Of a DNA stretch of 64,000 nt, positions 1 through 9,786 are shown piece by piece. This stretch comes from Obelidium mucronatum (Eukaryota > Chytridiomycota > Chytridiomycetes > Chytridiales > Chytriomycetaceae). The notes beneath the pieces were generated by a model, which saw only the letters and a program-made list of their open reading frames with translations, was not told the origin of the DNA and did not search any database. Position numbers and translations under genes: made by a program. The stretch lies in assembly GCA_025765595.1 (NCBI GenBank), contig JAIVFH010000038.1:186001-250000 (forward strand). Direction: 5' to 3'. Every line of letters starts with the position of its first letter. Positions within the stretch are counted from its first letter, which is position 1.

Positions 1-895
1 CCGCCTTTGTATTCAAAACAGCTCCTTTCCCATGATCCTTCCAGCTGTGTTGGTCAAGCGACTCCATCGTTTTATAATACTTTCCACATTCATGGCACAG
101 AATCGTTCTCTTATTCTGCTCCTCCAAAACAAGTCTTTCTTGCGCACTCATGTGTGTCAATCCATGTACTTTCAAACTGCACTTTTGCTTTGCACGATAT
201 TGGCATCCCGGGAAACTGCAACAGTACGGCTTTTCACCAGTATGTCCCCGCATATGCACAGTCAATCGATTGTTTGTAGTATAACTAGCAGAACAAAGTG
301 TGCATTTGAAGTTGCGCTCCTTGGTATGCGTGGCGACATGAACCTTCAGTATTCCAGCAGCCCGAAAAACTTTTCCACAGCCGTCATGTGGACATTGGTG
401 TTGGTGTTGATGTTCGAACTTTTGGGTTATCCGTTTTTTGGATGTGTTTCGTGGTGAAGATTCATCTTGGCTTGTGCTGGTGGCAGAACTTGAAGATAGA
501 ACCGAATGGCCTCCTTCGCTACAAGAGGAGTTCGAAGCGCTAAACTTCAAGTTGCTCGTTGCGCTTTCGCAATCTACTTGCAAGTCATTTGTAAAGGCGA
601 TTTTTGGCACTGAATGAGACTGATACGACAAGTCGCCAAGGCGGCATAATATGATATCTGGAGGAGTATCCCCTTGCTCACTGACACTCCGGTTATCGTC
701 GCAAATCCACAACCCGGAAACTGATGGAGCAATTGACGGCTGTAGTGATAATGCCGGCTGCGAGAACATGTTTGGAGGAGCAATTCTCATTGCTTCCAGC
801 ACTTTCAACTCAGCAAGCATTTGCAAAGAAAGTCGATAATAGTTCACATTCGGATCAAATACATCCAGACTTGTTTCATCAGGGATTGGTGTCAT
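1..895 (-). CDS. C2H2 zinc-finger protein, 3' end cut off by window edge
   Basis: An open frame runs without a stop from an ATG at 895 to the window edge, about 298 codons. The first ~145 residues are acidic and Ser/Thr-rich with no recognisable domain, as in many transcription-factor activation regions. A basic stretch (SKKRITQKF) then leads into four C2H2 fingers: CPHDGCGKVF with H-x3-H, CTLCSASYTTNNRLTVHMRGH joined by the classic linker TGEKPY to CSFPGCQYRAKQ, and CHECGKYYKTMESLDQHSWKDH. The HTGEKPY linker strongly supports a DNA-binding transcription factor acting in the nucleus. Target genes cannot be inferred. The C-terminus lies outside the window. No intron was needed. A T-rich tract on the plus strand lies just past the start codon. 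Confidence 0.82.
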   Translation of the reverse strand, partial: MTPIPDETSLDVFDPNVNYYRLSLQMLAELKVLEAMRIAPPNMFSQPALSLQPSIAPSVSGLWICDDNRSVSEQGDTPPDIILCRLGDLSYQSHSVPKIAFTNDLQVDCESATSNLKFSASNSSCSEGGHSVLSSSSATSTSQDESSPRNTSKKRITQKFEHQHQHQCPHDGCGKVFRAAGILKVHVATHTKERNFKCTLCSASYTTNNRLTVHMRGHTGEKPYCCSFPGCQYRAKQKCSLKVHGLTHMSAQERLVLEEQNKRTILCHECGKYYKTMESLDQHSWKDHGKGAVLNTKA

Positions 896-1533
896 TCTTT
901 CTTCTTCTTTTTTTTTCTTTTTTTGGGAGAAGTACAGGCATTTGGACAAAAATCAAGCCCTCGCCTTGGCATCAAAAAAAAACTTCATTTACGGCTTCTT
1001 GATGATCAATTCAAAGCGGTTAGAAATCAAACAACTCTATCAAAATCAAATGTTTCTTGTTCAGCAAGTTTCAGCTATGTATCCCACTCAAAAGCAAGAC
1101 CACCGATTCCTTGTTGCATATCTGGAAATTCAGGTTGTGGCAGTATGTATGAGTTGAATATTCAGGGCGATATATGACAAACTGCATTCTAGCTTGGACA
1201 GTGGCGGCTCGTACGGCTTTCGTATAATAAGTGAAACTTTTAATTTTTGATTATTAGATTTTTTTTTGAAATCAAAATGATTACTAATTCAGAGAAACCT
1301 TTCTTTACTCATCAATCCGTCCAGGTTCTTGTTACATAATCCAGTAGAATGAAGGACGTATACGTTGCTGTTTTTAGAATGTCTTTGGTAGCAATTCGAA
1401 AATTGCACTGGATAGAAAATCCCCTCAACCCAATAATTATGATCCCATCAGGCGGCTGGTTCTAATGATAAGTTATACGCAAGTTGACTCATGATATGAC
1501 TTTATTTACTGTATACTGTATTCTTCTTATTAA
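896..1533. other. Intergenic, no supported gene
   Basis: This 640-base stretch separates the zinc-finger start codon from the 3' end of the dioxygenase gene. It is AT-rich with homopolymer A and T tracts. Short open frames on the plus strand (for example 821-1177) have no domain, no good splice context and no coding-like composition, so I see only 5' and 3' flanking sequence. Confidence 0.5.
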
Positions 1534-2774
1534 TCACGCAGTTTTGCTACCAGCAGCCAGGGAAGCCAAATGCGCGCGCCTCGCCACCGGCGGCGCAATA
1601 CCGAGAGCCTGACGCCGCGACTTTGACGCCGGGTCAAAGTACGGTCGCTCACCCAGCGAAGCCGCACGTTCACCAAGACGCACAAACTGGTGATAATCAA
1701 AATCAACGGTCGCCGCGTGGAACGACGAGCGGTTGTCCCATACAGCCACATCGTGCTTGTTCCACTTGAAACGGACTTGCAAGTCGTGGTTCTGCACGGC
1801 AAGGTCAAAGAGGTGTTTGAGCACAAGGTCGCTCTCGTCTTTGGAGAGCTCGTTGATGCGCTTTGTGAAGATCTTGTTGGCAAAGACTCCTTTCCAGCCT
1901 GTGACGGGGTTCGTGCGGATGACTGGGTGCACGGCTGTTAACTCTGTGCCCACGTCTTCTGGTGCTCCACGTGGTCCAGGGTTGAGGGTGACAAATCCGG
2001 CTTGGGCGAGGTTCAAGAATCCTTGACCGACGTGAGTGGCAGTCAAACCCTCCAAAAACTTTTGGAAGGCTGGGGATAAGCGTTCGTAGACCTCGTATGC
2101 GCTGGCCCAAAGTGTGTCACCTCCTTCAGGTGGGGACTCGCGGAGTCTCAACACGGCGTAATCGGAAGGAATTGGCTCGAAAGTAACACTTTGAAACAAG
2201 TTACAGGTTTTTAGTTATGTAAACGATATAACATATCTGGAGTAAAAAAACTCACTCTGAGTGCCACTGCTCGCTGTGAAACTCGGAACGTTGGCCATAA
2301 TTTCCATCAAACTTCTTTTGGAGCTCCGAGTCAATGGCGTAGTTCTTGTCACCAAACTCATCAGCGGAATTGGAGATCGGGTGAGAGTGGAGTCCAGAAG
2401 TGGCAGGCTTACCACCGGCCTTGCCCAGACGGTCGGCAAACTCCTTCTGTTCTTCAAAAGTCAAGTCTTGATCACGGAAGAAGGCGACATTTCGTTCAGC
2501 TACGAGAACAGCCAAGTCCTTAATCAGCTCATCAGAGTTTGGGGCTCTGAGAATGTCTCGGATTTGTGGTCTGATAAAATAACATGGCTGATCAGATTCA
2601 AGAATACTTTATCCCCAAGAAACATTACCCTTTGGCAAACTCAGTTCCAATGTGGGGCTGAACGTTAAAGCTCTTGTAAACATCAAGACTGTGGTTTCTT
2701 TGAAGGGGTTGGATCTTCAAAGTGCTCAAGGAAAGAGAGGCAGCAGCGTTTGTAACTTGTTCAACGGGAGACAT
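1534..2774 (-). CDS. TauD-type Fe(II)/2-oxoglutarate-dependent dioxygenase
   Basis: Three exons (2774-2629, 2570-2256, 2188-1534) give 371 residues. Both introns are about 60 nt with GT-AG ends and keep frame. Splicing the second intron creates the sequence WHSDVTF, which holds the iron-binding HxD of the TauD family. The distal His and the 2-oxoglutarate-binding Arg fit DNRSSFHAATVDF near residue 310. Size and motifs match fungal sulfonate/taurine dioxygenases (Jlp1-like), which release sulfite from sulfonates for sulfur supply. The exact substrate is inference, since family members also act on herbicides and other acids. The enzyme is expected to be cytosolic; no signal peptide is seen. The last ~25 residues are Ala/Arg-rich and more GC-rich than the rest. 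TATTTATAAT at about 2811-2820 may be a TATA-like element. Confidence 0.85.
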
Positions 2775-2921
2775 GTTGGTTTGATACACTCAATTGAAGG
2801 CTGATGCAGCATATTTATAATGCTGTTGTGTGCTTTGACGCCATGTGCACGGGTTTAGTTTCAAATGGATGCACCCGTGCGATGACGTGTTTCCCCTCAA
2901 ACAGACATCTTTCTTTATTAA

Positions 2922-5900
2922 TCATCTAGAGTCACGTACTTCCTTTGCCAACCTCAGCAACTTGTCTCGTTCTAGTGCAAGTTCACTTATCCTCATTTGC
3001 ATGTCAGGAAATTCATTGATGACCCCATGGAAATCCTGATATGTAAGCCGGTACAAAACAGACGGCATCCTCGCTTGAACTGTTGCTGTTCGTAATGTCT
3101 TTGTTATCAGGGCAACCTCTAGACAATGCAAGTATGGATTAGGTGTTATCAGCAAATAGAACAAAAGCGATAAGACACCTCCAAAGTACGCGCCATCATA
3201 CAATGATACTTTTCTATCTCCGTCTATGAGAACATCTACTTTTCCCGAAAGTATAAAGAACATGTCTGTTCCAGACTCTCCTTGTTTCGTGACACAATCC
3301 CCAGGAATAAAGTATCGCACATGCAATACCGACGCGATTCGGCTGTAAAAAATCTCGTTTCGATGATCTTGCATATCGCGTCGAAGGAAAGGCACTTTGA
3401 AAATGAGGTCCCGAGTGTTTTGCAGGGAAATCTCCTAAAAAGCAAATCAATCAAGCACAACAAGTAAATAAGCTGGGCCCAAAGGCATAAAAAATATATA
3501 TATACGCGTTTTTTTTTCGTCTTTCTTACCGTTCGTAGAGCTTCGTTCATATCTCCCAATAATCCATCTTCTTCGAAATACTTGCCTCGATATTTCGTTT
3601 CATAATATTGAACCAGCTTATCCCTTGTTTCCTCGTTCAGCTTTCTCCATTTGATGTAATCTACGAGTTCCTCCATTTTTTGGTTGTAAACTCGACCAGA
3701 GTTATCTATCGACATGGCAGCCGAGGAAATATATCCGACGAGAACGGCATACAGACCGGCACCAACAAAGATAAATATAATCGCTGTAAACTGCTCAACT
3801 AATGTTTGTGGTCTTTGTGAACGGAATTAGGACTTCAATTTTTTTTTCTCATGGTGGATATTGGGTGTTGGGTGTGTACTCACTTGAAGGACATCGGAAA
3901 CATATTCCCAACCGCCTGCAAAAACAAAATTAAAAAAAAATATTAGCATGAACTTCGTTTCCATATATTCCAAAAAAAAAAAAATCGCTTTCCCCCACCA
4001 ACATAAACGACCAAATATAGCTTTCCCATAGGGATGCCTGGTCCATTTGCATCCACAACTGACTCCACCCCATAAAGTCGTGGATTTTCCCAGAATAGAA
4101 TATCATGCATGCATTGTAGTGAATGTAAAAAAATATTGCAACAGCGATTGGAACAATTTTCGCAGCGCCGACACCGATTTTGGATTCAAGATACGTTTTG
4201 AGTCTTACAAAGAGTGCACAGCGATACATTATGTAAGGGAGTCGATAGATTCGAATTAGCCGGATTAAAAGGACAAATCTTCCGTAAGTGTGATCCAAGT
4301 CAAGGATTAAATCAAATGGCATCTATTTAAAATTCAGAATAACAGAAAAAAAAGAACATTATTTTAATTCTGTCGTTTGAATACTCAACTGCCGTTATAG
4401 CATCCAAAAGCAAGAAGTCTTTCATCCATCTCCATATCCATGGTCTTAAAAATGGCCGCATCAGCTCATATTCTCGGATACTGTAGATTGCGGGAGTTCC
4501 AATGTCCGATTGCGGCGTGACAGCTGTGAATACAGACTTCAGAATGAAAACAGCTGTGGTACTGGAAGAGGCCAAAACAAAAATCAGCAGTTACGAAGTT
4601 TCGAATGAGAGCGGGACTCACACTATTTCGAAAATAACTCTCGTCTGAAAAGGTATCATGCCCTCGAACCCTATAATTACTGGGACAATTGATATGCAGA
4701 TAAAGTATGCCGCTAAACAAAAGGATTTGTTATTTCCATGAAATGAAATCATCACCCCCATACCAATGATAACCAAGTCAAAGTATGTCATAAAGCGGGA
4801 CTTGGGATGTAGTCCGTTGACAAAAAAGCTTATCCCTTCAAAATCGGCTTTATCGAACTGATCCAGAGTTACTTTACGCCCTTTACAATCAAATGCCGGA
4901 ATCAAAAAGAAGTAGGATATCAAGTCCCCCAAAATTGATTCATATGAAATTCTTTCATTGGATTCACTGCTATTAAATTCGTTGATTGGCTGCTTGCGAT
5001 TCCTCTTTATGTGTGGATGATTTCTCGTATCCGTCTGTTTGGATTCGATTTGGGGCTCATCATCATACCACTAGATTCTTTAGGACTTAATATAAATGAA
5101 CTTGATGCTCGACTGCTTGCAGCTCTCTTGGTTTATTTTTTTGGCGCTTGTCGCTGCCTCTGATGGATTTTGAGAGCTTTCCCCTGCTTCACCGTTTTTA
5201 GAAGTGCCAGCAAACGCCTTAATGTCCTGAACAAAGTCTTTGAATTCTTCGGAATCGAAGGAATCCTCGGATACATTTGCGTTTAGAGATGATATGGATT
5301 GTTGGGAAGGTCGCGAGTCGTTGACTGGATGAAACAGGCTCATCGCCCGTGGATATTGAAATTTTGACGCTGATGTTATTATTATTTTCCCCACTGCGTT
5401 CCTGAATGTCGGGTATGGCAAGAGATTTTAAATTTTCAACGGATGTCTGTCCAAACTGACGTGGCAGAGACATTGTAGCACGTTTCTTATCCCTGCCGGT
5501 CGTGTTTTGGAGGAACGAGTGTTTTGAAGAACCAAGAGATTGTTTCGATTCGGAGATGGGCAGCATCGATGCCGATTCAATAGTTTCCAATTCCGAAGTT
5601 TGTTCAGAAACCTTCAAAGTTTTTCGCGATTGCTTTGCAGACGAGCTCGCTTTATTCCTGAAGGCGATAAAATCTGAAGATGCGGCTGGACCTCCTCCGA
5701 CAATCAAGAGAGGTATCGAGGCTGGTTTAGCTCCCTCAGACTTGCGACTGAACATGTGGGGACCAGAAGTCATGTTCGGATTCACTGTGTCCAAGTAATC
5801 TTTAGGGTCCCATCTAACACCGAGTAGCGACGATTTTGTTTGCTGATCGGAAGTGCTAATTGGCTTTTGAATAGTAGCAGGGAGAAGGGACATATTGCTA

Positions 5901-6019
5901 TTCTCCTCGGCTTTTTCCAGCAGCGAAATAAGTTTATCCGCGCGGTTATTAAACTCGGATCGAAGCTCCAGCATGTTCTGGAGGAGTATTGCATGTAAAC
6001 CAGTCGCCACGAGAGGCAT
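2922..6019 (-). CDS. HCN-like cyclic-nucleotide-gated channel, paralogue 1
   Basis: Start ATG at 6019. Inferred exons: 6019-5395, 5334 to about 5100, a linker exon with unresolved 5' border (about 5050-4970) to 4764, then 4712-4622, 4561-4390, 4322-3999, 3915-3884, 3812-3530, 3434-3179, 3118-2922. The disordered N-terminus carries the shared motif LGVRWDPKDY. The core has six membrane segments: S1 at FDLVIIAAYF, S3 with LLDAITAMPFDL, an Arg-bearing S4 (RFVLLIRLIRIYRLP), S5, pore loop and S6 (GLYAVLVGYISSAAMS). An HCN-type C-linker follows (VYNQKMEELVDYIKWRKL, YYETKYRGKYFEED). The cyclic-nucleotide cassette is complete: AYFGEVALI, then LRTATVQAR with the ligand Arg and Thr. The filter reads AVGNMFP instead of the canonical GYG form. 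It is probably a plasma- or flagellar-membrane cation channel. Ion selectivity cannot be predicted from a known filter. Confidence 0.85.
3884..3915 (-). other. 32-nt micro-exon encoding the pore filter (channel 1)
   Basis: This exon encodes only AVGNMFPMSFK plus two bases of the next codon. It is flanked by introns 3916-3998 and 3813-3883. The same 32-nt exon occurs in both paralogues at 7175-7206 and 10682-10713, with the same phases. It falls where HCN channels carry the CIGYG filter. Confidence 0.75.
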
Positions 6020-6243
6020 CCTTTTTTTTTCTGAAGTAAATCTTGTTTGTTTGATTTGTCCACTTTTCTATTTAAACATGGTCGTCAGTATCTTCGATGG
6101 GGACACAGTATATAGCAATGCGAGTACTTCTATGTTTAAGTTTGAGCAAATATTTATGAAACTGAAAGGGAACGAGATTCATTCAGATTTATTACACTTC
6201 ACAATACCGGATACTTCATCAAAAGTCCAACAAAAGCCCGCCT
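6020..6243. other. Intergenic between channel genes 1 and 2
   Basis: About 220 bases separate the start of channel 1 from the stop of channel 2. This must hold the 3' end of channel 2 and the promoter of channel 1. No clear regulatory motif was recognised. Confidence 0.5.
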
Positions 6244-9200
6244 TCAGGGGTCAGGTTTTCCCTGCTGTTCACGTCTCTCATCCTCTGCGATCCGTAACAG
6301 TTTTATCCGCTCTGTCACCAACTCACTAATTCTTATCTGCATGTCTGGAAACTCGGATATAACTGAGTGAAAGTCTTGGTACGTCAGTCGATACAAAACG
6401 GAAGGCATTCTCGCTTGCACTGTAGCGGTACGCAATGCTCTGGTGATAAGTGCCACTTCTGGATTTTCGCGTTTAGTTTTTTCACAATCGATGATACATA
6501 CGCAAAGCGCCTTAACCTCCGAAATAGGCTCCGTCATATAGGGAAACTTGCCGATTTCCATCAATCAAGACATCTAACTTCCCAGAGAGTACAAAAAACA
6601 TTTCCGTTCCAGATTCACCCTGTTTGGTCACACAGTCACCAGGAATATAGTATCGAACATGTAGTACAGACGCAATTCGACTGTAAAAGATTTCATTTCG
6701 GTGATCATTCATTTCGCGACGGAGAAAGGGGACTTTGTAAATGAGCTCCCGGGTGTTTTGAAGTGATATTTCCTGTCAAATCGAATCACACCCCAGTCAA
6801 GAAGGGAGAAATAGTTGACCCAGTAACGAAAACTCAACTGTTCTTAGTGCTTCATTCATATCCCCCAAAAGCTCGTCTTCTTCAAAATACTTTCCTCGGT
6901 ATTTGGTCTCATAGTATTGAACTAGCTTATCCTTGGTCTCATCGTTCAATTTCCTCCATTTGATATAATCTACTAGCTCTTCCATTTTTTGATTATATAT
7001 ACGACCCGAGTTGTCAATGGACATGGCAGCCGATGAAATGTATCCAACAAGCACGGCATAAAGACCAGCTCCCACAAAACTAAAAATAATTGCAGCGAAT
7101 TGCTCCACCAATGTTTGAGGCCTGAGAAACAATTGAAGTTAAATTGATGCATATTCAAACTTCGTAAATAGTACTTAAAGGACATGGGAAACATATTGCC
7201 CACAGCCTTGATGTGATTTGTTAAATGACAGGTATAAGCGACTTATTAAGATTAAATAAATACCAGCATAAAGCAAAATATATAGCTTTCCCAAAACGAA
7301 GCATTCTCCCTTTTCATCCAAAGTAATGTCCAGCCAAAAAAATCATGTATCTCGCCGGAGTAAAAAATGGCACACGCATTATAGTGAATATAGACAAAGA
7401 TGGCAATTGCAATCGGGACAATTTTTGCTCCGCCAGCACCCATGCTGGCTTCAAAGTGGTTTTTAAGTCGAGCATATATCGCGCAACGATATGCCACTGA
7501 TGGAAGTCTGCAAACCCGAATCAGCCGCAAGATCAACAGAAATCGAGAATAGGGTCCTTCAAATCCAAAAAATAGATCGAAGGGGATCTGTTTGTGTAGG
7601 AGTATGAGGGGTGTGTTGATGAAAAAAACAAGGCTCAACCGTCGAGAGCAGATCGGGTAAAATGTATCCTCGGAACCATGACCAGAGCCATGTATTGAGA
7701 AATGGGCGCCTGAGCTCATATTCCCGAATGCTGTATATTGCGGCGTTTCCAATTGCTGATTTGGGGGTGAGCGCGGTCACAACGGAGTCGACTGAGGTAT
7801 ACAATTGTAATTCTGAAGAAGTATAGCTGAGATTCTGCTTACGCGGAATTCCACGCCTACTCACCCGATGCCGAAGCGTATTCGAAACTCAGAGGATATC
7901 ATCGAGTTGAATCCAAGTATGAGCGGTATTACAGCGAGACTAACTGCATAGGTGGCTACTTTTATAGTGAGTTTAGATTACAACTATTATTTTGACTTAC
8001 CAAGAATGAACACATCAAACTTTGTTATAAAGAGAGACTTTGGATGAAAGCCATTGGCAAAGAAACTCATTCCTTCAAAGTCTGCCTTGTCAAATTGATC
8101 AAGCGTGATCCTCCGCCCTTTACTGTCAAATGCGGGAACCAAAAAGTAATACGAGAATAAGTCCACCAATAGAGAATCTTGCGATCCAACGAGCTCAGAT
8201 GGACTGGAATCGTTGGTTTCTGTTGATGCTACTGTTTGTGAATCGGCAGTACGGCGGCTGATGTTTCTGGAAGTGATTTTGGCACTTGAAATCTCTTTGG
8301 AACGACTCTCCTTTAATTTAAAGTCCTCCTCTGTTTCTCGTTTAGGAGTCGCCATGGTTTTTATATCAGTGATGAAGTCATGGAATTCTTGAGAATCAAA
8401 TGAATCCTCTGAAGCATTAGCGTGTATGGAAGAAATCGAGCCTTCCGTTTCAAATTCATGTTTCTTATCTAAGGTCGGTGCTTGTTTTAGCTTTGGAGAA
8501 TTTTTTGGAGGAGGAGTGTTCGATTGACCCATATCTCCGAAATGTGACAGCTCGAATGCCTTGAATACAGACACAACCTTTGGTGAAATAATATCAACTT
8601 CTCCTCGCAGCTGCGATGTCTTGACTGTGGTCCGCGAATTGTCTACAGCCGACAATGATGTCCGCGGTTCACTTCTCAACCTTATATTCAAGCCAGAATT
8701 TGTCGCTGCGCCTGGCCGCGACCGGCAAGGCTCCGGTGGCTGACTCGTCTTTGTTGGGACAGTTCCGTTGCTTTTGTCAGGTAAAGCCCGGTGGACATCA
8801 AGGTCTGATTGTGCGTTCTTCGAGAGCGGCCTCGACTTCATAATTCTCCCTTTTTTGACAGACAGGGAAGGTGTTGATTCGGAGTTTGATCCAGAGTCAA
8901 TTGTTTCCAAGTCCAGCACGTGCTCAGGGGACCCTTCGGAATTGCTTCGACCGCGAGCCCTTTTTGCTACGAAACACTGCAAAATCCGTGGAGGCAGGAG
9001 TGACGCCAATCAGAGACGCAAACGATGTTGCAGCACTTGATGATCCAGTTGGATTGAACTTTTGCTTGAACATACGAGGAACGTTGGCTGGTTCTGACAG
9101 AACCGAATAATCATCCGCGTCCCACCTGACGCCGAGCATACTTGACTTGAGCGAGCCGTTGGATAATTTTTGAGAGTATATAGGCTGTGTTGATCGAGGC

Positions 9201-9325
9201 GTGAGTTGGTTTGGCTGAATCTGCGCGTGTTCAAGCAATGAAATGAGAATATCTGCACGGCTGCTCAGTTCAGCCTTGAGATCAAGCATATTTTGCAGCA
9301 AAAGAGTATGAAGTCCCGGTTCCAT
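6244..9325 (-). CDS. HCN-like cyclic-nucleotide-gated channel, paralogue 2 (two frame breaks)
   Basis: ATG at 9325. Inferred exons: 9325-8001, 7958-7865, 7812-7640, 7587-7264, 7206-7175, 7121-6839, 6772-6517, 6458-6244. N-terminal motif GVRWDADDY, S4 region SRFLLILRLIRVCRLP, filter AVGNMFPMSFKPQTL, C-linker and cassette AYFGEVALI...LRTATVQAR all match paralogue 1. Exon lengths from S4 onward match the paralogues exactly. Two exons each carry one base too many. In exon 1, an A5/G3 run near 8958-8965 must lose a base to read FRSKRARGRS. The S2 exon is 173 nt where both paralogues have 172; the extra base is near 7796 (GTATACCTCAGTC on the coding strand). These are either assembly errors or a recent loss of function. 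Apart from them the frame is open throughout. Confidence 0.78.
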
Positions 9326-9786
9326 TTGATTTTGGCAAATATGGCTCGTTCTTTAATGTTCACGAAGATCTTCTGTTGTTTATGGGATTTCTCGAGATTT
9401 TCATGACTCCAGCCACAAGTGCAAATAAATCGATTCACAAAAAAATATTTATTGCGAGCGAAGCGAGTTTTAAGATCGTTCGTGTGTACGTTTGAGAAAG
9501 GTAAATAAAGTGTGAGCGGGTCCTTTTTCAAAAATGTGTGTAGTGGCAAAAATGAGAAAAAACTTCAAAATCCTCCTGACCCGTCAGTTCCCACCCCTTC
9601 CTGGATTTTTAGGGTGCAAAAGGACGGCGCAGAGGAGGCGCGTCGAATGCTCTATTTGGATTTTCGATCGGGTGCACCTAAGGTGAGATGACGGCGTTTT
9701 GATATTCACGCACAGAATAAAAGAGACCAAAGCACATTGGAAACAATATCTATGTTCATAATATTCTCCAGTATGCTGCCACAATT
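9326..9786. other. Intergenic between channel genes 2 and 3
   Basis: Some 460 bases without a supported gene. Contains the promoter side of channel 2 and the 3' flank of channel 3. Short minus-strand open frames at 9265-9549 and 9584-9790 have no domain and are not called. Confidence 0.5.

Noticed and set aside
1690..2026. Plus-strand frames opposite the dioxygenase
   Set aside because: Shadows of the well-supported minus-strand TauD gene.
5335..5394. Apparent frameshift in channel 1
   Set aside because: A 60-nt GTGGGG...CATCCAG intron at this place restores the frame exactly, so no sequence error is needed.
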